A stretch of DNA of 64,000 nucleotides from Pseudonocardia sp. MH-G8 (GTDB taxonomy: Bacteria > Actinomycetota > Actinomycetes > Mycobacteriales > Pseudonocardiaceae): the NCBI RefSeq assembly GCF_002262885.1, contig NZ_NKYF01000010.1, forward strand, positions 186,001 through 250,000. The letters run 5' to 3'. The position numbers were made by a program, and so were the translations under genes. The notes under the pieces were generated by a model. That model ran no database searches and had not been told where the DNA came from. It was given only the letters and a program-made list of their open reading frames with translations. Shown in pieces: positions 1 through 8,808 of this stretch (the stretch's first letter is position 1; each line of letters opens with the position of its first letter).

Positions 1-2
1 CC

Positions 3-497
3 GTGAGCATCGCGCCGTTCGCTCGCGAGTTCATCGGCGTCGACGTCTCGGACGAGAGCCTGCGGGAGTGTGGTCGGCAGGTTGCTGCCCACTGCGACAC
101 GCCCTTCCTCCCAGTGCGAGTCGCCGTGGCGAACCCGGAGACGGCACTGCGCGACATCGAGGGGCCGTGCGATCTCTTCCTGTGTGTGTACGTCTTCGAG
201 CTGATCCCGAGCCCGGCCTACGGCGAGCGCATCCTGCGGATCGCGTATGAGCTCCTCGCGCCGGGCGGGCTAGCGTTGATTCAGATCAAGTACGACACCG
301 GATCGTGGCGGACCAGGCCGCGTCGGCTGTCCTACCGATTCAGTCCGGGCAACATGACCACGTACCCGATCCACGCCTTCTGGCAGCTGGCAACACGATG
401 CGGGTTCGCGCCCGAGTACGTCGAGCTGGTCCCGCGGGACGAGGTTGACGAGCGGTACGCCTACTTCGTCCTCGTGAAGCCGCCGGCACCGCGGTAG
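3..497 (+). CDS. SAM-dependent methyltransferase, 5'-truncated by window edge
   Basis: This is the C-terminal two thirds of a class I SAM-dependent methyltransferase. The visible protein opens at the segment FIGVDVSDESL, which is the end of beta-2 with its acidic SAM-ribose residue. The glycine-rich motif I that should precede it lies left of the window. The later motifs are CDLFLCVYVFELIP (motif II/post-II region) and LLAPGGLALIQIKY (motif III). The GTG at position 3 is in frame but is probably internal. No substrate can be deduced. The 3' end (TAG) is intact, and about 170 bp of non-coding DNA follows before the next gene. Confidence 0.75.
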   Translation: MSIAPFAREFIGVDVSDESLRECGRQVAAHCDTPFLPVRVAVANPETALRDIEGPCDLFLCVYVFELIPSPAYGERILRIAYELLAPGGLALIQIKYDTGSWRTRPRRLSYRFSPGNMTTYPIHAFWQLATRCGFAPEYVELVPRDEVDERYAYFVLVKPPAPR

Positions 498-671
498 CAC
501 GGACCTGTCTTGTCCCTGGCTCGTCGCGGCCTTCTACGCGAGGCTGCACGTCGCTGCCGATGAGGTCAGTGCCGGTCGGCTCAGTACCTATGTCGTTCCG
601 TGACAATCCCACCACGTGACGTCACCTACCAGGGTTTGCGGCCGTTGAAGAGTCGCGAGCACAGGAAGGAG

Positions 672-1193
672 ATGCGGGTGGGTAAGCACGTCTGGCGGAG
701 GCCTCGCAGCGAGCGGACGAAGGAAGCGGGGTGGCCGGCGTGGGCCGTAACGGGTCTGGTGGTCGCGGGACTCGCGACGGGCGGTGTCGCGGTCGCCGCG
801 CCCGGCGACCCGAGCGCCACGGTCGTCGCCGACGACGCCGTTCCGGGCACGCCCTGCTCGGCCGCGGCCGAAGCCTGCGTGGATCTCGGGACCCACACCG
901 CGTGGTTGATCCGGGACGGGGAGGTCATCCGCGGCCCCGTGCCGTTCGCCGACGGCGACGTCGAGGACCCCACGCCGCGGGGCAGCTTCCGGGTGGAGTG
1001 GAAGGCGGAGCAGTGGACCAGCCGGGAGTACCTCACCCAGATGCCGTGGTCAGTGTTCTTCGCCCCCGGTGGGATCGCCTTCCACGAGGGGAGCCAGAGG
1101 ACACCGTCGGCCGGCTGCGTGAAGCTCGGCCCGGAGGAGGCACATGCGTGGTTCGACTACCTGCAGGTGGGTGACGACGTCGAGGTCCGCTAG
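672..1193 (+). CDS. L,D-transpeptidase (YkuD domain), membrane-anchored or secreted
   Basis: The protein has 173 residues. An N-terminal basic stretch is followed by a hydrophobic signal/anchor segment (AWAVTGLVVAGLATGG). The extracytoplasmic part ends in the YkuD signature: FHEGS, then TPSAGCVKLG, which supplies the catalytic His and the nucleophilic Cys of the HX(n)SxGC motif. Enzymes of this family form 3-3 cross-links in peptidoglycan or attach proteins to it. I chose ATG 672, or GTG 678 six bases further, because AGGAAGGAG lies at 663-671. The in-frame GTG at 600 has no ribosome site. It is monocistronic and convergent with lnt. The domain is short, without the Ig-like domains of the mycobacterial Ldt proteins. 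Confidence 0.82.
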   Translation: MRVGKHVWRRPRSERTKEAGWPAWAVTGLVVAGLATGGVAVAAPGDPSATVVADDAVPGTPCSAAAEACVDLGTHTAWLIRDGEVIRGPVPFADGDVEDPTPRGSFRVEWKAEQWTSREYLTQMPWSVFFAPGGIAFHEGSQRTPSAGCVKLGPEEAHAWFDYLQVGDDVEVR

Positions 1194-1311
1194 CAGCTGG
1201 CGCTGTCGGTAGCGTCCTCGCGTCGTCAGTGCCCCGAGACGCGCCCCGTCGGTTCCGGGCCCCTATGTACTGCGCGACCTGACCGACCGCACGAACAACC
1301 GGCCGGCATCG

Positions 1312-2859
1312 TCACTGCCGGTCATCGCACTGACGCTGCAAGGCGCGCCGGCGTCGCACTTCGCCGGCGAGCGCCGGTGCCAGGAGGGTGAAGCCGGCGA
1401 GCGCGACGAACGGCAGGTCGCCGAGCCGGGTGTAGGGGGTGAGCCCGGTGTACAGCGGCACGGTCTCGCGGAGCAGGCCGGGTGCTCCGAGCTCGGTCTG
1501 GGCCACCACTCGGCCGTCGGGCAGGACGACGGCGGAGTAGCCGGTGGGGGCGGACTGCAGGACGGCCCGGCCGAACTCGCGGGCGCGCAGGCGCGCCGCG
1601 GCGACCTCGATCGCCGGTACCTCCTCGGTGACGTAGGAGGCGGCGTTGGTCGGAACGAGGACGATCTCGCCCCCGGCGAGGACGGCTTCGCGGACCCGGT
1701 CGGCGAACAGCACCTCGTACGAGATGACGACGCCGAGGGCGCCGACCGGGGAGTCGAGCAGGGCCACGCCCTCGCCGACGATGGCGTCGCGGGGGACGAG
1801 CGCGGTCAGGTCGGTGACGCGCTCGAGCAACGCGCGGCCGGGAATGTACTCACCGAAGGGGACGCGGTGCTTCTTCTCGTACCGGTCGAGGAGCGTGCCG
1901 TCGGGCCCGTACAGGACCGCGACGTTACGGAATCCGGCGTCCTGCGACTCGGCGACCCCGACGACGACCGGGGCATCGAGCATGCGGGCGAGGTCCGCGA
2001 CCCGGCTTTCGGCGGCGGAGCCGGCGATGGAGCCGGGAACGCTGATCACGGCCTCCGGGAACAGCACGAGGTCGGGCGACCCGGTGATCTGCTCCGCCAC
2101 CGCGTACTGCCGGTCGGTTGTGTCCTGCGGGTTCGTGAAGACCGCACGCAGTCCGCGGGGGCCTCCGCCCTGTACGACGTCGGCGTCGAGGCTGCCGGTC
2201 GGTGTGGTCGTGACGGCCGACCCGGCGGCGAGCGGGGCGCCTACGACGACGGCGGCGATCCCGACGGAGACCAGCCGGCGGCTGCCCCGGGTGAGGAACA
2301 CCGCCGCGAGCCCGACACCCGCGGTCGCCGCGAGGGCGGTCACCAGCAGGGAGCCGCCCAGCGGCGCGGCGAGGGCGAACGGCCCGTCGAGTTGGCTGAG
2401 CACGAGCGAGGGCAGCGGGAACCCGCCGAAGGGGAACCGGGCCTGGGCTGCGTCTAGGAGTACCAGAGCCACCGGCAAGCCCCACCAGCCGCCGGACCAC
2501 CGCCCGATGCCGGCGGTGGGGACCAGCGCAACGGCAACCGCGAGCATGGCTGCCTCGAGCAGCGCGACGCCGACGTAGCCAGGCACGGCGAACCCGGTCA
2601 GCCACGCCAAGGTCCAGGCGTACAGGACGAGGCCGGTGAGCCCGCCGAGCACCAGCCGGGCCCGCAGTCTTCTGCCGTGCAGCGCGATCGTCAGCGCGGC
2701 GACCCCGGCCGGCAGCAGCGGCCACCAGCTCCGCGGCGGTGCGGCCAGCGCCCACGCGGCGCCGGCCGCCACCGCCAGGCTGACTGCCGCGGGAAGCGGT
2801 ACGGCGGGCCGGGCGGCGCGTCGGTCGGATGCCTGGCGAGGTGCGGCGTCGTCGATCAC
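1312..2859 (-). CDS. Apolipoprotein N-acyltransferase-like protein with Cys-to-Ser active site
   Basis: The 515-residue protein has the architecture of Lnt: six or more membrane segments in residues 20-225, a periplasmic nitrilase (CN-hydrolase) domain, and a C-terminal membrane segment (LPFVALAGFTLLAPAL). The Glu (LVLFPEAV) and Lys (YEKKHRVPFGEYIPGR) of the catalytic triad are present. The nucleophile position reads VVISYEVLFAD, so residue 380 is Ser (codon TCG at 1722-1720) where Lnt enzymes have Cys (VICYE). The acyl-thioester chemistry of Lnt should therefore not work as usual. It may be a non-canonical acyltransferase or a regulatory homologue. The start is GTG with GGAGAG upstream. It lies 69 bp downstream of the ccm operon on the same strand. 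Confidence 0.8.
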   Translation of the reverse strand: MIDDAAPRQASDRRAARPAVPLPAAVSLAVAAGAAWALAAPPRSWWPLLPAGVAALTIALHGRRLRARLVLGGLTGLVLYAWTLAWLTGFAVPGYVGVALLEAAMLAVAVALVPTAGIGRWSGGWWGLPVALVLLDAAQARFPFGGFPLPSLVLSQLDGPFALAAPLGGSLLVTALAATAGVGLAAVFLTRGSRRLVSVGIAAVVVGAPLAAGSAVTTTPTGSLDADVVQGGGPRGLRAVFTNPQDTTDRQYAVAEQITGSPDLVLFPEAVISVPGSIAGSAAESRVADLARMLDAPVVVGVAESQDAGFRNVAVLYGPDGTLLDRYEKKHRVPFGEYIPGRALLERVTDLTALVPRDAIVGEGVALLDSPVGALGVVISYEVLFADRVREAVLAGGEIVLVPTNAASYVTEEVPAIEVAAARLRAREFGRAVLQSAPTGYSAVVLPDGRVVAQTELGAPGLLRETVPLYTGLTPYTRLGDLPFVALAGFTLLAPALAGEVRRRRALQRQCDDRQ

Positions 2860-2928
2860 CGATTGCTCTCCGCGGATGTCCGTCTCCTCACAACGTCCAT
2901 GAGTAGCTTTCCGTCCCGGATGGTGCGC

Positions 2929-3603
2929 TCACCGCGCGGCCAGGTGGCGCTGCACCGTCAGCGCGACCGCGTCGGGGCTGGCGAACACGACGGGCGGGTT
3001 CACCCGCTGGACCGACCCATCGGCCCGCACCACGTACGTGGTCGGAATGGCGAAGGGCACCTGCAGCGCCGCCCACAGCTCCCCGTCGGTGTCGGCCACC
3101 GACGGGAAAGTCGCGTCGAGGTCGGCCAGCAGCCCCAGAGCGGCGGTGGCGTCGTCGCGGATGTCGATGCCGATCACGGGTACCGCGCCCGGCCGGGCCG
3201 CGTAGGCGTCGAGGACCGGGATCTCCTCGCGGCAGGGTGTACACCAGGAGGCCCAGACGTTGAGCAGTGCGGGGCGGCCGGCGAGCGCCGCGGCCAGATC
3301 CACCTCGGCGTGTGAGCCCAGGCACGGGACGGTGATCCCCACCAGGGGGCCCGCGGCCGGGGGCGCGCCGGGCGCCGGCGTCGGACACGGTGCGAGCCCG
3401 GCCCGGGCCCGGAGCGGGGCCAGTTCCTCGTCCGGCGGCATGGTCATGACCGCCCTGCCGGCGTCGACCGTCCACGGGAGGACCCGTCCGCCCGGTTCGG
3501 TCTCCTGGCCGCCCCGCGGCCAGAGCGCGACCACACCGGCGACGGCGAGCACCGCGACGACCGCGGTCCAGCGGGCCTCCGACGAGCGCAGCAGGGTGCG
3601 CAT
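2929..3603 (-). CDS. TlpA/ResA-like membrane-anchored thioredoxin
   Basis: This 224-residue thiol-disulfide oxidoreductase has one N-terminal membrane anchor (WTAVVAVLAVAGVVAL) and a TlpA-type thioredoxin fold. The active site is WASWCTPCREEIP, followed by the cis-Pro region (FAIPTTYVV). An extra Cys pair in the linker before the fold (LAPCPTP, TVPCLGS) is unusual. The likely role is reduction of apocytochrome c or another periplasmic thiol, powered by CcdA. Its ATG overlaps the TGA of the preceding ccmG-like gene by one base, so it is translationally coupled to the ccm operon. It is the second thioredoxin of the operon. Confidence 0.85.
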   Translation of the reverse strand: MRTLLRSSEARWTAVVAVLAVAGVVALWPRGGQETEPGGRVLPWTVDAGRAVMTMPPDEELAPLRARAGLAPCPTPAPGAPPAAGPLVGITVPCLGSHAEVDLAAALAGRPALLNVWASWCTPCREEIPVLDAYAARPGAVPVIGIDIRDDATAALGLLADLDATFPSVADTDGELWAALQVPFAIPTTYVVRADGSVQRVNPPVVFASPDAVALTVQRHLAAR

Positions 3604-4247
3604 CAGCCGCCTCCCACGACGGGTGCGCCGGGGGCCGGCTGGACCCCGACGTCGGTGCGGGACTCCGGCCGCTTGCCGGCGAGCACGGCGTCCAGCGCGC
3701 CGGCCAGCAATGGGTAGGTGGACGCACCAGTGATCTTGGCCACGATCACGCCGGAGCGGTCGATCACGAAGGTCTCGGGAACCCCGAACAGGCCGAACTC
3801 CAGTGCGGCCCGCGATCCCGGGTCGGTGACGTAGCGGTAGTCGTCCCCGCCGCGACCCATCTCGTCGAGGAACGCCACGGCGGACTCCTTTCCGTCCTGG
3901 TAGTCGATGCCGACGAAGGTGACGCCTGCGTCGCGGTACTGCTCGGCGGCCGCGAGCAGCGCCGGGTGCTCCTCCCGGCACGCGACGCACCATGACGCCC
4001 AGAAGTTGACCACGACGATCTGCCCGCCCAGGCCCGCGAGCGAGACCTGACCCGGCCCTTCGAGCTCGGGGAGCACGACGTCGGGGGCCGGTCGGCCGAT
4101 CAGTGGGCTGTCGACCAGCGTCGGGTCGGTGTTCAGTCGCATCCCGAACACTGCCCCGATCCCGATGGCGACGACCGCGATCACGATTGCGCCCACCTTC
4201 GCCGCCCGGCGACGCCGCGGCGGGGTGGGTGCCCACACGTCGCTCAT
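3603..4247 (-). CDS. ccmG: CcmG/DsbE-type thioredoxin for cytochrome c maturation
   Basis: The protein has 214 residues: an N-terminal anchor (VGAIVIAVVAIGIGAVFG), then a redoxin domain with WASWCVACREEHPALL as the CxxC active site and GVPETFVID as the cis-Pro loop. The segment PLIGRPAPDVVLPELEG is the typical CcmG entry into the fold. CcmG keeps the CXXCH cysteines of apocytochrome c reduced for heme ligation by CcmF/H. The ATG (4247-4245) overlaps the TGA of the ccmI-like gene by four bases, and its own stop touches the next thioredoxin gene. The assignment rests on the motif and on gene order. Confidence 0.88.
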   Translation of the reverse strand: MSDVWAPTPPRRRRAAKVGAIVIAVVAIGIGAVFGMRLNTDPTLVDSPLIGRPAPDVVLPELEGPGQVSLAGLGGQIVVVNFWASWCVACREEHPALLAAAEQYRDAGVTFVGIDYQDGKESAVAFLDEMGRGGDDYRYVTDPGSRAALEFGLFGVPETFVIDRSGVIVAKITGASTYPLLAGALDAVLAGKRPESRTDVGVQPAPGAPVVGGG

Positions 4248-5038
4248 CCCGAACCTCCTGCACGTTGCGCGGCGACGGTGGAGAGCTGCTCGACCTGCGT
4301 CCGCTCCTCCGGGGTCAGATCGCGCCGGGCCAGCTCCTGCAGGGTGGCGCGGGCCCCCGCCGGGTCGTCGATTCCGTTGAGCTGGATGTTCGCCTTGGAC
4401 CACAGGGCCCGGACGAGGGTGGGATCGATGGCGAGGGCCTCGTTCGCGGCGGTCAAGGCCTCCTGCGGCTGGCCGGCCTGCAGCAGCAGCCAACTCAGCC
4501 CGGCGAGGCCCTCGGCGTTGCGGGGTTCACGCCGCAGCGCCTCCAGGTAGTGGCGCACGGCGCGGCTGTACTCGCCTTGCGCGACGTAGCGGTCGGCCAG
4601 GGCGAGGCGCATCCCGACGACCTCGGGGTTGGCCGCGACGACCTGTTCGAGTTGCTCGTCGGTGACGGCGGCCGACGGGTCGAGCGGCGGGGCATCACCC
4701 AGGACGGCTTCGTTCCCGGTGACGAAACCCCCTGCCGGTCGCTGGAGCACGGAGGTGGGCAGCAGGACTACGGCGGCCACCAGCGCGACGATGCCGGCCA
4801 ACAAGTAGGCCAGTGACCAGCCGCGCGGGCGGGACCGCGGAACCGCTGCCGCTTCCCCATCGGTCCCCAGCGCGTCCACCATTTCCAGGGTGCGGCCGGC
4901 CGTGGTCTCGTAGCGACGGCGCAGTGCGCGGGCGTTGGCGTCGCTGATCTCGCCGGCGGCCACCTGCGCGTCGAGTTCGACGATGTCGCGCACGGCCTGG
5001 TCGGCCAGCTGGCGCAAGTGCGCCTGCCTGCCGGTCAC
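4244..5038 (-). CDS. ccmI: CcmI/CycH-like TPR protein
   Basis: The protein has 264 residues. The N-terminal cytoplasmic part is short and helical (LRQLADQAVRDIVELDAQVAAGEISDANA, quoted in part: VAAGEISDANA), followed by one membrane segment (LAYLLAGIVALVAAVVLLP). The extracytoplasmic C-terminal half carries tetratricopeptide repeats, for example EYSRAVRHYLEALRREPRNA and LLLQAGQPQEALTAANEAL. In System I, CcmI/CycH chaperones apocytochrome c and presents it to CcmF/H. The start is GTG 5038, overlapping the ccmH stop as GTGA. No Cys is needed or seen in the TPR part. The call depends on the TPR plus anchor layout and on position in the operon. Confidence 0.8.
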   Translation of the reverse strand: MTGRQAHLRQLADQAVRDIVELDAQVAAGEISDANARALRRRYETTAGRTLEMVDALGTDGEAAAVPRSRPRGWSLAYLLAGIVALVAAVVLLPTSVLQRPAGGFVTGNEAVLGDAPPLDPSAAVTDEQLEQVVAANPEVVGMRLALADRYVAQGEYSRAVRHYLEALRREPRNAEGLAGLSWLLLQAGQPQEALTAANEALAIDPTLVRALWSKANIQLNGIDDPAGARATLQELARRDLTPEERTQVEQLSTVAAQRAGGSG

Positions 5039-5535
5039 GGTTCGTCCCCGTCGCCGGTCCCGGTCGCCCGCGCACGGGCCACGGCGTCCTCGACCCGGCT
5101 CCGCTCGCGGTCGCTGAGTTCGACGGCCGGTGCGTGGAGGTGGCGCACCCGGGCCAGCACCACGGCGGCGCCGAGCGCGGCCACGGCGAGCGGCACCAGC
5201 CAGAGCGGCAGTGTGCTGCCCCGCGTCGGCGGGTCGAGGAGCACCCAGTCGCCGTAGCGGGCGCGGAAGAAGTCCGTGATCTCGCGGTCGGTGCGCCCGG
5301 CCGCCACCTGTTCGGCGACGACCTGCCGCATCGCCGTTGCCATCTCGGACGGGGATTCGGCGATCGACACGCTCTTGCACACCGGGCAGCGCAGCCGCTC
5401 GGCGAGCTCCTGGGCACGGTCGGGGTCCGGGCGGGTCGCGGTCGCCAGCGCGATGACCGTGACCGCGAGCAGGCCCAGAATCGTGAGCGCGACGGCGAGG
5501 GAACCCGTGCGCCGCAAGCGCCGCCGCTCAGGCAT
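5035..5535 (-). CDS. ccmH: Cytochrome c maturation protein CcmH
   Basis: The protein has 166 residues with the diagnostic motif LRCPVCKSVSIAES. The redox pair is Cys50 and Cys53, as in the LRCxxCQ of CcmH/CycL. A membrane segment precedes it (LTILGLLAVTVIALAT) and a second follows the three-helix domain (LWLVPLAVAALGAAVVLA). CcmH handles the thiols of apocytochrome c together with CcmG and forms the heme lyase with CcmF. It overlaps ccmF by 8 bp upstream and the ccmI-like gene by 4 bp downstream. Confidence 0.92.
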   Translation of the reverse strand: MPERRRLRRTGSLAVALTILGLLAVTVIALATATRPDPDRAQELAERLRCPVCKSVSIAESPSEMATAMRQVVAEQVAAGRTDREITDFFRARYGDWVLLDPPTRGSTLPLWLVPLAVAALGAAVVLARVRHLHAPAVELSDRERSRVEDAVARARATGTGDGDEP

Positions 5536-7510
5536 CGGAACCTACCTCCGCCCGCGGCTCCTCCCGGCGGGCCGCCGCGCGTCTGCCCCGCCAGGGGTTG
5601 CCGAGGGCCCAGAACCCACCGGCCGCGACGAGCGCGCCTGCGACCCACAGCCACACCATCAGCGGGTAGCGGGAGAGGTTCAGCGTCACCCGGTCCGGGT
5701 CGAGACTGCCCAGGGCCACGTAGACGTCCTGGCCCGGGGTCGACCAGACGGACGGGTTGCCCACTGCCTGCGTCTGACCGGGGAAGGAGTTGAGCCCGGG
5801 TTCCGCCACCCGGACGACCTCGCCGCCGGCCCGCAGCACGATGTGGGCGTCGGTGACGAACCGATCGGGCTGCTGGTGCTCCTCCGTCCGCTCGAACGTC
5901 ACGGAGTAGCCGGCGAAGTCGGCGGACTGGCCGAGGTCGAGGGTGACGGTGGCGCGCTCGGCGAGGGCGCCGGAAACGGCGATGACCACGGCGGTGAGCG
6001 CGACCCCGAGGTGGGCCAGCTGCCCGCCCCAGTAGCCGCGCTGCCCGCGCAGCAGCCGCCAGACCCCGGCCGGTGTGCGGGCGGGCGCGGTGACGAGCAG
6101 CTGGCGCACGGTGGATGCGGCGATGCCGGCCGCGATGCCGACGACCACCACGACGCCGGGCGACAGGACGCCGGCGGCCACGACCGCGGCGGCGGCCGCA
6201 CTGGCCACCAGCAGCGGGATCCGCAGCCGACCCCACAGCACCGCCCCGCTCGCCCGCCGGTACGGGGTAACCGGTCCGACACCCATGGCGAGCAGCAGTG
6301 CGAAGCTCAGCGGCACCGCCATCCGGTCGAAGAACGGTCGCCCGACCGAGAGCTGCTGGCCGGTCACGGCCTCGACGAAGATCGGGTAGGTCGTGCCCAG
6401 CAGCACGACGAACGCGAACAGGCTCAGCAGCAGGTTGTTGATCAGGAACACACCTTCCCGGCTGGCGAGGGACTCGGGCCGGGACAGGGAGGCGACCCGC
6501 TCGGCGCGCAGCACGATAAGGGTGAAGCCTGCGGCGACGACGAGGACGAAGAAGGTGAGCAACGCCGGGCCGACCCCGGACTGGCTGAAGCTGTGCACCG
6601 AGACGACCACCGAGGAGCGGGTGAGGAACGTCCCGAGGACCGTCAGCGAGAAGGTGGCCAGCGCCAGCACGAAGTTCCAGGCCTGGAGCATCCCGCGGCG
6701 GACCTGCACGACAGCGGAGTGGATGAACGCCGTGGCGACCAGCCACGGGATGAGCGCTGCGTTCTCTACCGGATCCCAGGCCCAGTACCCGCCCCAACCG
6801 AGGACCTCGTAGGACCACCAGGCGCCGAGCACGAGACCGCCGGTGAGGAAGCTCCAGGCCACGAGGTTGGCCCGCCGGGTGCGGCGCAGCCACTCGACAC
6901 CGCCCTCGCGCAGCAGCAGCGCCGACATCGCGAACGCGAACGGCACGGTGAAACCGACGTAGCCCATGTACAGCATCGGGGGGTGGAAGGCGACCATCAC
7001 GTGGTCGCGGAGGATCGGGTTCGCGCCCGGTCCGTCCGCGGGCGGGTTGGCGAGGATCTCGAACGGGTTGGCGGCGAGCACGACCATCCCGAAGAAGAAC
7101 GCGGCGACCAGCCCGAGCACGCCCAGCGCACCGGTGCCGAGCCGGTCGGCGGTCCCGGGCACCTGCCGCATCACCACCGCGGTGAAACCGGCCAGCACCA
7201 GCACCCAGAGCACCATGCTGCCCTCGAGCGCGGCCCACGCACTGGTGATCGTGAAGAACAGCGGAGTGGCCCGCGAATGGGTCTCGGCGACGTAGGAGAC
7301 CGCGAAGTTGTCGGTGAGCAGCGCCACCTCCAGCGAAACCATCGCCAGCGCGGCGCCGCCGAGCATGCACCACACCGCGGCCTGAAGCTGGCGGCGGCGC
7401 ACGGCATCGGGGCGTCGCTGGGCGTACAGGCCGAGCACGGCGAGCACGATCGAGCCGGCGAGGCCGAGCATCGCGCCCGACCAGCCGGCGGCCGGCACTG
7501 CGGTGGTCAT
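5528..7510 (-). CDS. ccmF: Heme lyase CcmF
   Basis: The 660-residue polytopic membrane protein, of the usual CcmF length, has about 14-15 hydrophobic segments. The tryptophan-rich heme-handling motif WGGYWAWDPVENA lies near residue 240. Just before it is WWSYEVLGW, and after it VSVHSF, which includes one of the expected heme-ligand histidines. A large extracytoplasmic domain lies before the last membrane segment (LMVWLWVAGALVAAGGFWAL). CcmF transfers heme from holo-CcmE to apocytochrome c. The ATG at 7510 overlaps the ccmE stop as ATGA. Confidence 0.94.
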   Translation of the reverse strand: MTTAVPAAGWSGAMLGLAGSIVLAVLGLYAQRRPDAVRRRQLQAAVWCMLGGAALAMVSLEVALLTDNFAVSYVAETHSRATPLFFTITSAWAALEGSMVLWVLVLAGFTAVVMRQVPGTADRLGTGALGVLGLVAAFFFGMVVLAANPFEILANPPADGPGANPILRDHVMVAFHPPMLYMGYVGFTVPFAFAMSALLLREGGVEWLRRTRRANLVAWSFLTGGLVLGAWWSYEVLGWGGYWAWDPVENAALIPWLVATAFIHSAVVQVRRGMLQAWNFVLALATFSLTVLGTFLTRSSVVVSVHSFSQSGVGPALLTFFVLVVAAGFTLIVLRAERVASLSRPESLASREGVFLINNLLLSLFAFVVLLGTTYPIFVEAVTGQQLSVGRPFFDRMAVPLSFALLLAMGVGPVTPYRRASGAVLWGRLRIPLLVASAAAAAVVAAGVLSPGVVVVVGIAAGIAASTVRQLLVTAPARTPAGVWRLLRGQRGYWGGQLAHLGVALTAVVIAVSGALAERATVTLDLGQSADFAGYSVTFERTEEHQQPDRFVTDAHIVLRAGGEVVRVAEPGLNSFPGQTQAVGNPSVWSTPGQDVYVALGSLDPDRVTLNLSRYPLMVWLWVAGALVAAGGFWALGNPWRGRRAAARREEPRAEVGSDA

Positions 7511-7941
7511 GGCGCCTGACCCTCGGGAGGGCGGTAGTTCTCGTCGTGCTTGACCTTCATCGTGTCCGAGACGAAATCGCTGCCACGCCAGGAGCCCTCC
7601 AGCACCACCCCGATCCCGTCTCCGAACAGCTGGGCCGGGGCGCCTCGGAACTGCACCGGGATCGTCGTGCCGCCACGCCCGGATGCCGAGGCGACCACGA
7701 ACCGCACTCCGTCGGCCGTCGGCGTGACGGTGCCTTCCGCGACGAGCCCACCGAGCTGGAACCGGCGGCCGTCGGCGTACTCGGCGCGCTGCGCGACCGC
7801 CTCGGCCGGCTCGAGGTAGTAGACCAGGTTGCGGTTGAGGTTGCCGAAGGTCAGCAGGCCGACGAGCACCGCCACCACACCGAGGACCGCGACCGCGAGC
7901 ATCCGGTACCGGGTGAGCGCGCGCGGGGCTGTCTGGCTCAC
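7507..7941 (-). CDS. ccmE: Periplasmic heme chaperone CcmE
   Basis: The protein has 144 residues. One N-terminal membrane anchor (MLAVAVLGVVAVLVGLLTFG) is followed by an OB-fold domain. Near the C-terminus is the motif VKHDENYRPPE. His132 of that motif is the expected covalent heme-attachment residue of the HxxxY type, and Tyr136 follows at the right spacing. CcmE receives heme from CcmC and passes it to CcmF. I chose the GTG at 7941, which overlaps the ccmD stop (GTGA). A longer reading would only add sequence antisense to no motif and covering ccmD. Confidence 0.93.
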   Translation of the reverse strand: MSQTAPRALTRYRMLAVAVLGVVAVLVGLLTFGNLNRNLVYYLEPAEAVAQRAEYADGRRFQLGGLVAEGTVTPTADGVRFVVASASGRGGTTIPVQFRGAPAQLFGDGIGVVLEGSWRGSDFVSDTMKVKHDENYRPPEGQAP

Positions 7942-8060
7942 TGCGAGTCCTCCGCCCGCCGGCGGAGCACGGTCATCCGATGCACCAGCGCCGTAACGTA
8001 GCCGGCCAGCGCCGTGCCCGTCGTCGCGTAGCCGAGGATCACCCACGCCCACTCAGACAT
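7938..8060 (-). CDS. ccmD: Small membrane protein CcmD
   Basis: This 40-residue gene sits exactly between ccmC and ccmE. The ATG at 8060 is inside the last codons of ccmC, and its TGA overlaps the GTG of ccmE. The peptide starts MSEWAWVILGYATTG, has one membrane helix running to about residue 25 (ALAGYVTALV), and ends in a basic/acidic tail (HRMTVLRRRAEDSQ). That is the standard CcmD layout. CcmD binds the CcmABC complex and helps release heme-loaded CcmE. The recognition is by size, topology and position, since CcmD sequences are poorly conserved. Confidence 0.85.
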   Translation of the reverse strand: MSEWAWVILGYATTGTALAGYVTALVHRMTVLRRRAEDSQ

Positions 8061-8808
8061 CCCGTCCCTCCCGTCGTGGGGCGGTCACCGCGGCGCCGGC
8101 CACCGGCCGCGGCAGGCGCTCGTCGGCTGCATCGAGCGCGTCCGCCGCTGCCTGCAGCCGGGCGCGGGCCCGCACGAGCAGCGCGTACAGCAGCGTGAAC
8201 GCGACGACATCGAGCAGCAGGACGGCGAGCATCGTGTGATCGATGCTCGGGTCGCCCGGCTGGAGCACGGTGGGTGGCTGGTGCAGGGTGCGCCACCACA
8301 CCACCGAGAAGTGCACCAGCGGCACCTGCGCGAAAGCCACCACACCGAACACTGCGGAGCGGCGGGCGCGCAGCTGCAGGTCGGAGGTAGCGCGGCGCAG
8401 GGCGAGGTAGCCGAGGTAGACGAAGAACAGCAGGGCGGTCGTGACGAGCCGCGCGTCCCAGGTCCACCACACCCCCCAGGTGGGCTTGCCCCAGATCGAG
8501 CCGAGCGCGATCGCGAGGCCCGTGAAGAACACCCCGACCTCCGCGCTCGCCGCAGCGAGGCGGTCGAGGCCCGGCCTGCGCCGCCACAGCCAGCCGATGC
8601 TCGCCGCGAGCGTGACCGCGTACCCGAGGTAGGCCGTCCACGCTGCCGGGACGTGCACGTACATCAACCGGACCAGATCGCCCTGCAGGTAGTCCGGCGG
8701 TGAGAGCATCGCGGCCGCCAAGCCGACGGCGCCGGCCAGCCCGGCGACGACCGGGAGCCGGCGCCCGAACGCGGTCCCGGGCGAGACCCTCAGATCGGTC
8801 CCTGTCAT
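8053..8808 (-). CDS. ccmC: Heme-handling membrane protein CcmC
   Basis: The 251-residue protein has six membrane segments and the CcmC signature WGVWWTWDARL (WGxWWxWD), which together with flanking histidines (MYVHVPAAW, PLVHFSVVWWRTLH) binds heme for attachment to CcmE. An Arg/Asp-rich C-terminal cytoplasmic tail follows the last helix. The ATG at 8808 overlaps the ccmB stop as ATGA. It belongs to the HCP (heme channel) family with CcmF and CcsA, but gene order and length identify it as CcmC. Confidence 0.93.
   Translation of the reverse strand: MTGTDLRVSPGTAFGRRLPVVAGLAGAVGLAAAMLSPPDYLQGDLVRLMYVHVPAAWTAYLGYAVTLAASIGWLWRRRPGLDRLAAASAEVGVFFTGLAIALGSIWGKPTWGVWWTWDARLVTTALLFFVYLGYLALRRATSDLQLRARRSAVFGVVAFAQVPLVHFSVVWWRTLHQPPTVLQPGDPSIDHTMLAVLLLDVVAFTLLYALLVRARARLQAAADALDAADERLPRPVAGAAVTAPRREGRDV

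Noticed and set aside
5276..7519. Long plus-strand open frame opposite ccmF
   Set aside because: It has His/Gln/Glu/Arg-rich composition without motifs and is an antisense shadow of ccmF, which has all family motifs.
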